From the NCBI RefSeq assembly GCF_905147045.1, contig NC_065902.1:5215377-5279376 (forward strand): 64,000 nt of DNA. The letters run 5' to 3'. Every line of letters begins with the position of its first letter. The first letter of the stretch is position 1. This document shows positions 1-11,934 of the stretch, one piece after another. The position numbers and the translations under genes are program-made. Source of the DNA: Nymphalis io. Lineage: Eukaryota > Arthropoda > Insecta > Lepidoptera > Nymphalidae. The notes beneath the pieces are model-generated. The model had not been told where the DNA came from, ran no database searches, and saw only the letters and a program-made list of their open reading frames with translations.

Positions 1-754
1 AATTAGAATGAGGCTGGGGTCGCATTACCATTTCAATCGTGGCGAATGAGCGACTTGCACTCAAGCGGCGACTGAGTGAACAGCACCTCTTTTCAGTGTA
101 ATACTACTGGGTAATTTTAGACTTTTCTCTTTGTTTAGAAAAAAGGATACGAAGTTACTCTAAGTTTCAACTCCAAAGCTGTTGACACATTTTACAACTT
201 ACATTATGAAGGAAATAAGTAACCTTCCATTATCTATTTTGCTGTAAAAAAATAACTCTTTTGTATTATAATAATATAAAATTTACTGGGATAGAACGAT
301 CATCACCGACCAAACCATACATTATAATAGACGGGTTATAACAGTGGTAGACAAAAACAACAAAATAGTTTTTATAATCGATATTGCGGTATGTAACACA
401 CGCACACACTCTATCTACTCAGTACACAAAATGAAAAAGTAATCGAATACATAGAATTGGCTACTGAAATTAAAAAACAATAGTTAATAAACACAGTGAA
501 AATCCTTCTCTCCATTACAGGCGTTATCCCAAAAACACAAGACTAATCTCAATATTCTCCAAATGTCTAAGTCCACTCCCGCACTTTTACATAAATCAGT
601 CATACTAAACACCACACGTCTTACTCGAAAGTTCCTCACATCACCATCATCACCATTGTCAATTTTATATTTAACAAGCCAATCACGCTTGGTCATGGTC
701 CGCGTGATAATTAAGTTACCCCTGTTAAAAGGGAGATATAAAAAAAATAAAATA
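1..754. other. AT-rich non-coding stretch
   Basis: No gene is supported here. Positions 1-120 are less AT-rich than the rest, but I recognise nothing in them. Two overlapping frames on opposite strands at about 484-765 and 563-961 have no recognisable domain, and the plus-strand one runs into the SINE that follows, so I treat both as chance frames. Confidence 0.5.
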
Positions 755-993
755 ACCTGGGACATTATTCACACACGGCCATCTGATCCCAAACTAAGCA
801 AAGCTTGTACTATAGAAACCAGACAACTGATATACTACTACTTTTCTTTTGTAATTACGTACTTATATAGACAATTACACCCAGACTATGGACAAACAGA
901 CATGTTCATGCACACAAATTTCTGTCCTGGGTGGAAATCGAACCCACAACCTTCGGCGTGAAAGGCAAGTATCTACCAACCATGCCAACTGCC
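755..993 (-). repeat. tRNA-Glu-like SINE, minus strand
   Basis: This copy matches the SINEs at 3411 and 35101 in reverse complement. The tRNA-like head lies at the right end (about 915-993) and includes a B-box-like GGTTCGATTCCCACCC-type block, here with a few changes. The body ends at the left with the GGGACAT/GGCCGTGTGTG segment. The head resembles tRNA-Glu(UUC) around the anticodon (CTTTCAC). The frames crossing it are SINE shadows. Confidence 0.8.
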
Positions 994-1265
994 CCGTCAA
1001 AACTAAGACTGATAAAAATTCTGCATTATTAAAAATGTTCTTTTTAAGTTTTATTTTAGTGTTCACGCATATTGAAAAGTTTTTAACTGAAACGAAACAA
1101 ACGTCTACATCCATAACTATACATTTTTATTGTCATTGCTTGGTTACTGGTTCCATATTGAGTGGGGCACTAAAACAATTTTTTTTGTACTTAATTAGTG
1201 TAGAAATGTTTAGGTACAACACGTAAATGTTGTTTATATTATAATAATTCAGATAGAGATAACAA

Positions 1266-1349
1266 GTCAGGTTGGCCGAGTGGTCTAAGGCGCCAGATTT
1301 AAGCTCTGGTTCCCGAGAGGGAGCGTGGGTTCGAACCCCACACCTGACA
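1266..1349 (+). tRNA. tRNA-Leu (anticodon TAA)
   Basis: This is an intact class II tRNA of 84 nt. The acceptor stem GTCAGGT (1266-1272) pairs with ACCTGAC (1342-1348), followed by discriminator A at 1349. The D arm GCC...GGC, the anticodon stem CCAGA/TCTGG with loop TTTAAGC (anticodon TAA at 1300-1302), a long variable arm TCCCgagaGGGA and the T arm GTGGG-TTCGAAC-CCCAC all fold without mismatches. The A box (TGGCCGAGTGG) and B box (GGTTCGAACCC) for RNA polymerase III are present. There is no intron. A T5 run at 1376-1380 is the nearest likely terminator. It has no SINE body or poly-A behind it, which separates it from the tRNA-derived SINE heads in the window. It would decode UUA leucine codons. 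Confidence 0.95.
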
Positions 1350-3410
1350 AAACTATGCATAAATAGTTCGTATTATTTTTACATCAATATTTTTTTGGTT
1401 TAAACAGATTTTTTTGTCCAAGGAGTTTAGATAGACTTTTCTGTCACGTTTATCTGAACTCTTTCATTGCCATCTACCAGAATCTGTAAAGCATATTTCC
1501 ATTTTTTTTATGTAGCATGCGAAAACTAATTTAAATTGTACCGTGTTTTTCAAATATTATTTATGATAAAATAAAAAAAAAACTATGCTAATCAACATTT
1601 AAAATGTTCGTGTAACGATATTTAGCTTTACATTCACTTCATTTTATTTCGCTATTTACAAAACTATATTAACTTCAATTCCGACCACATTTGCCGATAT
1701 AGAAAATTATTGCAATTGACACGTAATGATTCATACGAATGCTCGCAAACGAGCCTTAATTATATTTCAAGAGCACAAAATATAGACTGCTGATTGATTA
1801 CGCGCTCATTTTCATAGCCAATAAATAGCTGCTGTACGTTATCCAAGCATACTAAATTCAACTTAATAGGAAGAATAAAATAATTCAAAATATTATATTA
1901 TAAATGAATGTATATACTATATTTATATACATTAATTAATTAATTTATAAACATTTTTTTTGTTATCGGAATGGTTGTTCTTTATTTGGAAGGTTTATTC
2001 TTTGTTAAATTCTCTTACAACCTCTCTCCTGGTCTTTGACTCTTGCATGCGACTTTTATTGTATTGCCTTACTTTATTTTACAGGAAAGAAATTTCAAAT
2101 AAGCATTGACATAGACCGCAAAAATACAATTCTCATTCCGTTTTATAATTTGTTTTTTCTCTTATTCATTATTGTTTTAAGTGTAAAGTTTAAGTTTAAA
2201 GTCAATCGGTTGAATGATGCGTAAACGGTTACTTTTTTTAGCATTAATTTTTATATATCATTCTATATTACACAAGATTATATTATACAGATTAAACAGA
2301 AATTAGAGTAATCCAAGCCGGTACGTGACATCGGGTCTTTAATAATATTTGAGAACGTAGGAATCCGAGCCATTCTGGGAACACGTCGCTAAGTCATAAA
2401 GCCTTCTGCAACTTCGATCCAACTTAAAAATTGTTCCCTAAAGTATTCTACTTCTTCGGATTACAGTACGTGGCTATTATTTTTATATATTTTACCAGGC
2501 AAACATGATGCTTCCTTCTCGTAAATGTTGGAATTTAAGAATATATGCTTATAGAAAATTGTTTTAACTCAAATTTATTGGTTCAACAACTATTTAAATT
2601 TATGTGTACCGATGACATATTTCAAATTATATTAAATTATATTTAAAAACACCATAATAATTATTTAATCGATAAATTTAAATGATCTTAAAAAGTAATT
2701 GCATTTTTAAATTGATTAGAAATGATAACGGACAACCCATTTAAAAGCGGTGTAATTTTGAAGGAAAATATTTTTCCGACGGAGCTGAAGTGATTTGAAC
2801 TGAGATTGAATTCAGAGCTTAGTCTACATAAAGATCTTAAGTGATATCTCAGTGGCGGAATACGCAGCTTAGTGGTTTTTCTAATACGACTTTAAGTCTA
2901 TCTTGGTCTAAGGGAACTTTATATACCCGTTGTGGTTTACTGTGGCTAAACATTGCGTTATTAACTTTGAGATTTGAAATTTCTTAGATCGTCTGTATAA
3001 AACTATTCCCATTATATGATTTTTTGTTATTTATACAAATATAAACTAAAATCGGAGAATTTTTTATATGTTGTTTGTGGTTGTTTATTTTTTATATTAT
3101 TTTATCAATAATATATTCATATGATACTAAAACATGTATTATGTCGATGTAAATGTTTTTATTAACAAGCTCTTATTACCATAAAAAAAATAGAACTCGT
3201 CAAGAGAAAATCCAAAGTAAACAGCCTCTCATTTGTCTCGTATATTTCATGTTTGTATAATTTTAATGTAATATACATAAATTGTTTTATAGACCCAAAA
3301 AAGCAAAAACAAACAACTACTTTTAAGTCAAATTTGTTCGAGATAAGCTATTATGAACTGAGATGCCTCAATAGCTACGAAATCTGAATCTTAACTAAAG
3401 ATTGCAAATG
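1350..3410. other. AT-rich intergenic stretch
   Basis: I see no gene, SINE or recognisable transposon. The stretch has low-complexity A/T runs, for example around 1890-1950. A 62-codon frame at 2036-2224 has biased, hydrophobic content and no domain, and is probably chance. Confidence 0.5.
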
Positions 3411-3668
3411 ACGAGCCGGTTGGCGTGGTTGGTAAGATAGCTGCCTTTCACGCCGAAGGTTGTGGGTTCGATTCCCACCCAGGACAGACATTTGTGTTCA
3501 TGAACATGTCTGTTTGTCCTGAGTCTGGGTGTAATTATCTATATAAGTATGTACAAATGATGAGTAGTATATCAGTTCTCCGGTTTCCATAGCACAGGCT
3601 TTGTACAAGCTTAATTTGGGATCAGATGGCCGTGTGTGAATATTGTCCCAAGATTATTATTATTATTA
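3411..3668 (+). repeat. tRNA-Glu-like SINE
   Basis: The tRNA-like head is at 3413-3487, with CCTTTCACGCC at the anticodon position and B box GGTTCGATTCCC. It is followed by a body with CATGAACATGTCTGTTTGTC and GGGATCAGATGGCCGTGTGTG, and ends in a short (ATT)n run. The same sequence occurs at 35101-35374 (plus) and 755-993 (minus). It is a SINE because the tRNA part is joined to a conserved unrelated body in all three copies. Confidence 0.85.
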
Positions 3669-4261
3669 AATTCAAACCCAGGAATACATCACTGTGATTA
3701 TCAGCGGTGTGAATTCGATTTTGATATTAAAACACTTACTTTTATGCTTTTAAGAATAAAAAAATTATAGATGTAATAAAAGAGGAAAATAGAGATATGA
3801 TCAGTCCTAAATTATAAGTTAACGTTTTCTTAAAGTAATTATCACTTCCTTATTCCTTATTATTTCCACTTAACTAACCAACAAATAGCATTTAAATTTC
3901 TAATACGTCTTAAGATTAGCAAATACAAGTATATTGTTACCAATAGGATCAAATTGTCAAATTGAAGTAAACATTTCTAAAAGTGTGTAAAGCTAAATTG
4001 ACATAAAATCATGAAACTTGTAAATATCGCATGTACACCGCCGTCGTAGCCTCAGCTCGGCTTATCGGTTATCCGCTTACAGCCTGAATCCATCTGTAAC
4101 GGTCTACCCGACTGCAAGTTAATGTTAAAGTATGTTCTTTTACATGATATTTTTTATTTTATTTGATAAGATATTTATTTCATATAATAATTTGAGTTTT
4201 ATATCGAAAGATTGCACAAAAATATTCATATATATTTCCGATTCATATAATAAACTGTACT
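3669..4261. other. AT-rich intergenic stretch
   Basis: Nothing recognisable. A slightly GC-richer patch at about 4030-4115 has no reading frame or known repeat that I can identify. Confidence 0.5.
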
Positions 4262-4562
4262 GTAACAGCCTGTTTAGTATGTCCCACTGCTGGGCTAAGG
4301 CCTCCTCTCCCTTTTGAGGAGAAGGTTTGGAGCTTATTCTACCACGCTGCTCCAATGCGGGTTGGTAGAATACACATGTGACAGAATTTCAATGAAATTA
4401 GACACATGCAGGTTTCCTCACGATGTTTTCCTTCACCGTCAAGCACGAGATGAATTATAAACACAAATTAAGCTCATGAAAATTCAGTGGTGCTTGCCCG
4501 GGTTTGAACCCACGGTCATCGGTTAAGATTCACGCGTTCTAACCACTAGGCCATCTCGACTT
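4262..4562 (-). repeat. Metulj-type tRNA-derived SINE, minus strand
   Basis: This is a full-length copy in reverse orientation. The tRNA-like head is at the right end (about 4490-4562, reading GCCGAGATGGCCTAGTGGTT in sense with minor changes), and the body ends at the left with CCCAGCAGTGGGACAT and AGGCTGTTAC. TATAATAA at 4246-4253 and again at 4563-4570 is a candidate target-site duplication. The frame at 4140-4355 is a shadow of this SINE. Confidence 0.88.
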
Positions 4563-4759
4563 TATAATAAGTATATACAATATTAGCGAAAGAAATAAAA
4601 AAAATATCTTATCAATTGCCTGTTTATTTGTGTATGCATATATAAAATATATGTACACAATAATAATAAAAAAGTTATATTTATAATGCAGTCACTCGTT
4701 GATTGTATATTTCTATTCAAAAACAAAAGGTGGTTACTAAATGTTTTAATCGAATGGAT

Positions 4760-4945
4760 CTAACTACAACCTATGTTAATAGTACATAGAGCTAGATATA
4801 TGCAGTTCTGGCATTGCTCTAGTGCTATCAGCCTTGAAAACTAAATGGTTGTCTCTCGTGTCTGTAATTGCTAGCTGGATCCTATTATTTGCTAGAACAG
4901 AAGCAAACGTCGTCGTAGGTAAAATATACCAGTAGGTAGATAGCA
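4760..4945 (-). repeat. Old relict of the dispersed LINE-tail repeat, minus strand
   Basis: Segments such as CCTTGAAAACTAAATGGTTG and GTGTCTGTAATTGCTAGCTGG align with the better copies at 19622-19896 (minus) and 31945-32240 (plus). It is strongly diverged, and its edges are approximate. Confidence 0.5.
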
Positions 4946-5217
4946 TGTTACCTTTCCGGTTTTTAAGTTTTTTTTTTATCTTACCCTCAAATAAAACAAG
5001 GTCCTAACCTAATTTCTTTATGGACATCATACATTGTTTATTAATTTTTCTACTATTACTCGATTCACTCGTGTAATTTTGTTGATTTATTCTATGTAAT
5101 TTGACTTTTGACATTACCTTGATTGCATTATAATCTTAATTATGTCATTAACACTTTACTTAACTTTGAATAATCATTTTTAAAAAGCTTGAATTAAAAC
5201 TACTCGTATTGTAGAAT

Positions 5218-5365
5218 ATTGGTTTCCTCAGGTTGTTTTAGTTCACCGACAAACATAAAATGAATCAATGACACAAATGAGACACGTAGAAACTCTGTGG
5301 TGCTTGCCCAGAATTAAACTGTAATCTTCGGCTAAGAGCTACGTGTTCAATCCGCTAGGTCATTT
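5218..5365 (-). repeat. Degraded Metulj-type SINE fragment, minus strand
   Basis: It shares GGTTTCCTCA, GTGGTGCTTGCCC and GCTAGGTCAT with intact copies, in the same order as their minus-strand head and middle portions. The 3' third of the SINE is missing. Confidence 0.65.
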
Positions 5366-6641
5366 TTCTTTCATAAATTATACGTATGCTCATAAAACTA
5401 AAATATTACTTAACCGCCTATAGAGAGAGGCGTTTGTAATAAAGATCAAAATTATCGTTGAGTATTCAAAATATTGTGTTGAATGGAAAAGTTAAAAAAA
5501 TATATAATAATAAATAAACAACGAAATATACAATTGCATTGTGGAAAAACTATATATATATATACTACTTTTATTAAAGTATTCTGTTACTATCCCTCCA
5601 AGTTCAAAATTAAAACATTGTTCTTTACGAGTTACTCTCGGGGTTAGTTTCGCGTGGACTTCGGACATCGAGATACAGATATTTATCTATCCCTTAGGCA
5701 CCTTCCATTCACCGAGACAAGAGTATCCTTTATACATTGACTACGGGTATATTACTTAGTTCGGTTTTATCTATCTCATATATTTTTATAGTTATTGGAT
5801 AAAAAGATTAATAAAAGATAACATATAGAATCATTAAGCGTATCAATCAAACATTACAGTTTGAATTACGATTTTTTTTAAATTATTTTCCTATTTACGA
5901 ACAACATATTTCTCTGTTCATTTTGAACTACAATAGTGGCTCGGCTATTTACTATTTATTTTTAAATTAATTCGATCATCACGATAAAGCTACAATTATT
6001 CCAATATGTTTTTATTTATTTATTACCTAATATGTAATTACTTGTGTCTATAGGCGCTGTCGCTGTAAAAAGTTTATATTCTCAATGTAAAATTCACTAT
6101 GATATAAAAAATATTACCTCCTGTGAAAAAATGAAATCTGCAAGGACCGGTAAATGAAATTAAATAAATCCTTTTCTAACACTACACATAGTACTAATAA
6201 ATACATACAGTAACAATGTAAAATGCTTGTATTTTATATAAATTTCAATACTAGCATTTGAAAATATATTACATACTTATGCGTATTTCATTCAAATCGA
6301 TTTAGTATCATACAGTGAACCAATTTGTAACACTTAATATTCATAACAGGGACGCGCTGACAAGATCGTCACAGTTCAGACCTTATTCTAATTAATATAA
6401 AGTACCTCGTGTTCTTATTACACCATTGAGTAAATCAACTAATTTTAACATTACTAATTAATTGCCCTCTAATGTATCTTATTTAACAAACAGATTATAT
6501 TTTGCTTTTTGTTATTTTCAAACTTGTCAAGTGGATCATTATTGCAAAGTATTTTTCTAACATTAATCATGCTTTGTGATCTACAGACTGATTGAGATTT
6601 AATTTTATCAAAATCAATTTTAATTAAGTAATCTTAGAATT
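5366..6641. other. AT-rich intergenic stretch
   Basis: No gene is supported. A 72-codon frame at 5541-5759 contains a GC-richer half (5630-5760) but no recognisable domain and no sensible start or splice context. The remainder is AT-rich single-copy-looking DNA. Confidence 0.4.
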
Positions 6642-6888
6642 GGGAGCTAGGATGGCTCAATGGCTAGATAAGTGAATCTTAACTAAAGATTGCGGGATCG
6701 AGCAAGCACCACTGAATTTTCATGTGGTCTGAAATAATCGTGAGGAAACCTGCACGTGTTAGACAAAAATCTGCCATCCTATGTTAATCAACCCCATTGT
6801 AGCGGCGTGGTGGAATAAGCTTTAAACTTTCTCCTCAAAAGGTAAGGAGGCCTTAGTCCAGCTGTAGGGTATTTATGGGCTGTTATTT
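6642..6888 (+). repeat. Diverged Metulj-type SINE
   Basis: The head GCTAGGATGGCTCAATGGCT is followed by GCAAGCACCACTGAATTTTC, GTGAGGAAACCTGCA, GCGTGGTGGAATAAGC and AGGAGGCCTTAG, in sense order. The B-box segment is shortened and the copy is clearly older than those at 18405 and 30620. Confidence 0.8.
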
Positions 6889-6983
6889 TACGTTACTCTC
6901 TTAGTAACTACTCTCTAAATAAATAATCAATCACTCAATATGTGATTATATATTTTTGTAATTTATACTCTATAGTAATATTA

Positions 6984-7021
6984 TGAATATTGCAATGACT
7001 ACTGAGTCATTGCAATATTCA
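6984..7021. repeat. Perfect 17-bp inverted repeat with 4-nt loop
   Basis: Arm 6984-7000 (TGAATATTGCAATGACT) and arm 7005-7021 (AGTCATTGCAATATTCA) are exact reverse complements around loop ACTG. It is not part of a SINE or reading frame. See findings. Confidence 0.9.
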
Positions 7022-9362
7022 ACACATACTGTGTGTATTTATAACCTCGTGATGACGAAAGCTCATGACCATAGGTAATTGAATTTGATATTTAGGTATT
7101 ACAAACAAAATGAGAACGGAGTAATTAGTAAAAGTATACTTATTATGTAAATAAATCAAAAGTATGAATGTTAAAATCCTTTAAGTTTTGCTAATTTATA
7201 AGACGAATTATTTATATTTCCTTTTTTTGTTACTATAAGTTATTTCAATTTTTTAATTCTATTTTATAGTTTGCTAATAACTAATATTTTGTTACATAAA
7301 CCTTTGACGCTTACCTAACGCTACTACAATACAATATACGAAACAGTTTATTTTTAATTAGATTTTATTTAAATATATATGTGTTCTACCTATCTCTACT
7401 AATAATATGTATATTCAAAGAAAAACAGGGTTTGATACAAATTTCGAAAATATCTAAGAAATATGCTTCGATATAATTTTACTTATTTTCATAAATCGTT
7501 TCGCATCTGGGCGAGCATTACAGGCATTCCTGTGATGCGATCCGAGTATTTATGGTAGTAAAGATATTTAGATAAATAAGGTTGTGATAGAAAACATTCC
7601 ACGGAAAACATTGTCTACAGGAATGTTTATATAACATTTATACGATTTCTTGATGATCATTATTTTTCTTTGTATTTATTAAAGTTTTAGTATTTAATCT
7701 TATATAATATATATAGTAAAAAAACCAATGAAAATTTCAACTATTCCTTTTTTATTTGAATTAAGAAAATACGTTCGAAAAAATTAAATTAAGGAAATGT
7801 TGGGAAATTTCATTATCCTTTGTATATTAATTAATGGTACTTTATTTATGTTTAATTAATTTTCAGCCTAAATTAATACGTAATTGAAATCGTATAATTA
7901 TTAAGTCAATTAATAGGGGTATTGCCTTAAATATTAATTTCTAAATTGGGAACGCTTCAAAGCGGCAGCCTTCAACGGGCCTTTGGTTGCAAGACTGATG
8001 GCGTAAATTGCTAGTGCTCAGAAATGTTGAATATTGTCTAGCATAGTTCGAAACTCCTAAATGTAGTTCAAATTATATTAGAACTGGGAAAACGTTAATT
8101 TATTTCAAATTTATTATATAGCAATAAAAGATCTTATCAAGACTTTATCTCAAGAACTATCTGCTCTCCGCTACCCACTAGGCTTAAATGAAATTATAAC
8201 AATATTTTCTTTTTAATTTAAAAGAAATCAAAAAGTATTCTTTGTTTTTTTAACCACACAATCAAATTCTATAATATCAAATTTTATTAGAATCGTTCGA
8301 GCGCAGTACGCCATTTGGAAACAATGAACTGGCGAATCTTACGACTCACATTATTGGATTATTGAAGTGAGTAAGTCAAAATGTGTGATTAGAAATAAAT
8401 TTATAAGAAAAAAACCAATATGTGTTTTTCATGTCTTAATATATAATTTTAAATTTAAAAAAGTTTATTACGTTAGTGAGTATTTATTGTGCGCTTAAAT
8501 AATATGCTCGTGTTAACGATAAAAAAATAAACAAAAACTTGTTGTTGGAGGTAATTGTGATACTTTAAATAAAACACAAAATGTTCCGGTCGTTTTGTAT
8601 CAATTTGCATTTTAGAATATAATATGCATGGTATAAATTTCTTTAAGATTTTCATGTAAAGTACACTAAGCTTCAATTTCAAACCTAAATTAAGAACAAG
8701 CTGTAACTAACCGTATAAAGCCAGACAACAATATAGTTCTCAGAGCGTGGCAATCTACTTATCCAAGGCACCGGCACAGGCTATTTGCAGCGCGTGCTCT
8801 GTAAACAAGTCGAAATTGATTTTGAAGCTTACCAAAGTCACGACCGCGACGCTATTCCTTACGATGTAATTAAATACGCGTTATATACGCAGAGATATAT
8901 CCCAAACAATGGAAATGTTAGCAATAAATTATTATTTTGTATGAATTATTTTTCGTTGATAATAGAATCACTAAATTCACCCCGCGATGTCTTAAATTTT
9001 ACGAGCCAGATGACGCCCAGATACGCTTTTATATGCGACCTGATTCACGGGGACTACTTTTAAAGAATGAGTTTTCCAACTGTTCGTGGATGGAAGTTCG
9101 ATAGTACAAGAAATATCGAAAAATGCTCTGGTAAGATTTTTATGAAAATCCGTTTTTTTAAACGAAGTTTTTACTTGATTACCTTAATTTTAAAATAAGA
9201 TAATAAATAAGGGTTCAACTTTTCGTTTCTACTAAAATTTACTTGTATAATAGAGAAAACATACCATTGTACTGTAATTTACTAATGCTTGTTTATAAAC
9301 GTGGAGTTATGTTTCTTTAAATATTTGTCCATCAATCGTGCACGAAGGTTGTTTCCCAAAGT
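7022..9362. other. AT-rich stretch with one unassigned open frame
   Basis: No recognised gene. An open frame at 8737-9063 is listed separately. A small hairpin-prone GC patch around 7505-7545 (ACAGGcattCCTGT) is the only other local structure I noticed. Confidence 0.4.
8737..9063 (+). other. Unassigned open frame (about 109 codons)
   Basis: The frame is open from just after a TAG at 8734-8736 to the TAA at 9061-9063. It has no ATG near its beginning: the first usable starts are TTG at 8785 or an internal ATG late in the frame. The first part (8740-8880) is more GC-balanced than the surroundings and reads as ordinary soluble protein, with a GTGTG stretch. The second part becomes AT-rich. I recognise no domain. 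It could be an old transposon relict, an exon of an unseen gene or chance. Confidence 0.2.
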
Positions 9363-9533
9363 CACGGTAGCATGCACAAACGATCCCGTGGTGCTCCTCG
9401 TTAAGATGGAAATGGTACCGCTGGTTTTTTAGTGTGTATCCCAATGTTCGTTGCGCACTTGGTGCCTAAGACACCAGAGAGCCCCAGAGAGGGGTACCCC
9501 CACTGTCCCCGTGGGGGAAACACGTAAAAAAAA
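9363..9533 (+). mobile_element. 5'-truncated 3' end of an R1-clade retrotransposon
   Basis: This segment aligns with the 3' UTR of the large element at 22167-27833, read on its coding strand. Shared blocks are CACGGTAG.ATGC, CGATCCCGTG, GGTACCGCTGGTTTTT and, at the very end, a CCCCCAC...GTGGGGG stem (9497-9503 with 9511-9517) followed by AAACAC and a poly-A tail (9526-9533). It contains no coding sequence, so it is a dead-on-arrival insertion that lost everything upstream of the 3' UTR. It is diverged from the large copy, so it comes from a related subfamily or is older. Confidence 0.8.
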
Positions 9534-11394
9534 GATTGGGTACCTATAGTATTTTGCACGCATATCAATAATATCGTAGAATCCGATCATAATATTCTCA
9601 TTTGTATATGTTTTAATTCATAGATATTAATTTACTTAATATAATATATATTCTCTTTTGTACAAAAAATATATTTAAAATAAATTCGTAAAAACGTACG
9701 TAGGTACTTGAGACATCTTTGATTGAGTCAGCTAAGTTTTGTTTGTCAAAACAGAATTCATTACGCGGCGAAAAAAGCTACTACGTGACTGACATGACAA
9801 TCTAAGGAAGAATTTGTTTCCTTATTGTAAGCTCCTTACCGAAGATCTTTTTTACATTTCATTCGGCACGAATGTTTAATCGTAACCGACGACTTTTCCA
9901 AAAAATGTGTTATAAAATTATCGAGAAGTTTTTTGGTTAACCAACATTTATGTATTTTATTATTTTTAAAAGTATTTTTCACAATACAAAATATAGATCC
10001 TGTAATAATTTCTAAAGAAAATTAATATAAGTTATGAACATTTAAGATCTTTTAATTTAATAAAACAAAAATAATACTTTAAATGACATATATAGAAAAT
10101 CTTTAAGCTAACTAATACTATCGAATTACAAGCTGTCAAACCTTCTAAATATATCTAAAATATAAATTGTTAATGCCAACATTTGCATAACTTTAATAGT
10201 ATTATTTAGTAAGTAAAATGTTTGTAATATGTCATAACATAATTATGTTTTTATTTCAGAAAGCAATGCATCATTAAATAATATAATTCCTTCTTCATTA
10301 TCTTATTATAACATACCTACTACGAAAACTAACGTCGTCTTTTAACTTTTGAACTGCAATTACTTTTACTGAAATAAAGAAAAATTGCTTAAATTCTCCC
10401 CGCGTCGCTAAAGACGCTTTATTGAGGTCCCAGTTTTAATTCAGAAACTTATTGTGGGCTTAATAGCCCGAAAAGCCCAGTGTTCCTTAAGTATAAGACG
10501 CATAAGAATTCGTTTGAAGAGCACTCGTGCATAGAACTTAACGAACACGCTATACAAGTTTCAGAGAATTACCGTCTTTCTATCCAAATCCTCTTTAGTA
10601 CGAAAAACTTCAAAAGAAAGATTTCACTGAGGTCATGACTTTTATTGGATTACATTTATGGAACTTAAATAACGTATACAATTTATTAAAAGGAAAATCA
10701 TTTACTGAAAATAAATTACAAAACTGCTGGTATAAACGAATCGTTCAGTTAACAATTATTTTTATTTAATTGAACCCCATCAGATTTCACTCATTATTTG
10801 AACGAATTAATTGCAATTTCCCATGAAAGTTTTATTGTTAGACTAGCTGAACCCGCGGCTTCGTTATTGTGGCATTCAGTTTGGGACAAAAACTCATCAA
10901 AATTTTAAAGTTAAGCCTAAAATAGTGGGCAACAAAAATGTACGTGATCCTTAAGTGGTTATTACTTTCGATAGACCCAACTGATTTCGATGACTTTAAG
11001 ACTAAACGGTATATTGATATACTTCTTAAAATAAATAAGTTATTTGCAATTATAATTTTCACCCTGTTTGAAGTTTGAATTATCCCGGAAACACAGACCG
11101 ACAAATAAAAAAAAATAGTTACGCGCAAATAGCCACATTAAAAAAGAGGAACTTATTTCGAAATCGCAGACAGAAACTTCACTCCACTTAAAAATGCTTT
11201 TTGTAACCAAAAAATAAATAAAAATCAAATAAAGGAATTTGATTATATGTATACATTGTATAGTTCTCAATGTATAATAATACTTTAAGAACTGCAGAAT
11301 ATGAATTTTAAACCCATTATACTCAGAAGAACTACCGTACTAACCTACTTACCTAAAAAGATCGGATAATGTATTGAGTACAATATTTATACTG
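9534..11394. other. AT-rich stretch with a possible Helitron-like fragment
   Basis: No gene is supported. 10843-11140 begins with CTAGCTGAACCCGCGGCTTCG, a block I associate with abundant lepidopteran non-autonomous repeats (Helitron-like or related). The remainder is too diverged to delimit. 10395-10575 is a GC-richer patch with two short hairpins (GCGTC/GACGC at 10402-10417; GGGCT/AGCCC at 10456-10469). The overlapping minus frames at 10838-11270 are chance frames inside the repeat. Confidence 0.4.
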
Positions 11395-11732
11395 TCACAT
11401 TGGTCTAGTGGCTATAGTGGCTAGGCGTGGGGCCGCAGACCTGGAGATCCTGGGTTCAAATCCCAGGTCGGGCCAATAAAAAGTTACTGGGTCAAAATTC
11501 TCAATAACAGCCCGGAGTTTGGAAGTTGGTAGTGTGTGCACTCTCGTGCCTGGGAAAGCACATAAAGCCGTTGATCTAGCGCCTGAACTCTTTCTAGTCA
11601 TGTTGGATTGCCATTCCATCGGATTATGAGTATTAGGGAAAAGAGAGTGCACCTGTGTTTGCGAACACACTCGTGCACTACAATATGTCCTGCGCAGTTG
11701 ACTCTCTCGAAATCGAAATTAAAAAACAAAAA
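11395..11732 (+). repeat. Third-family tRNA-like SINE
   Basis: The head has TTGGTCTAGTGGCTA (A-box-like) and GGGTTCAAATCCCAGGTCGG (B-box-like). The body has CAATAAAAAGTTA, AGCCCGGAGT, CCTGAACTCTTTC, CATCGGATTATGAG, AGAGAGTGCACCTGTG and TCCTGCGCAGTTG, and it ends in an A-rich tail. The same body occurs at 52431 (plus) and 58691 (minus). The minus-strand frame over it is a shadow. Confidence 0.85.
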
Positions 11733-11934
11733 TAACGACTCGATTTACTTAAATTTATAATTTTTATGAGTATAAATATAAAAAAATGAATGCAAAAGAC
11801 ATACAAAAATACCTATTATAATAAGCGTTCACTAGTTCATTTCACACAACAAATTTTTATACATAAAAACAAGAGATATTTAACAAGTATAGTAAGAAAA
11901 ATTCAAATTGAATATTGTTTCTTGATAGTAGGCA

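Noticed and set aside
484..765. 93-codon minus-strand frame
   Set aside because: No domain, and it overlaps another frame on the other strand. Composition does not differ from chance open frames.
3413..3487. tRNA-Glu-like sequence as a tRNA gene
   Set aside because: The acceptor and anticodon stems do not pair properly, and the same head is joined to the same body at 755-993 and 35101-35374, so it is a SINE.
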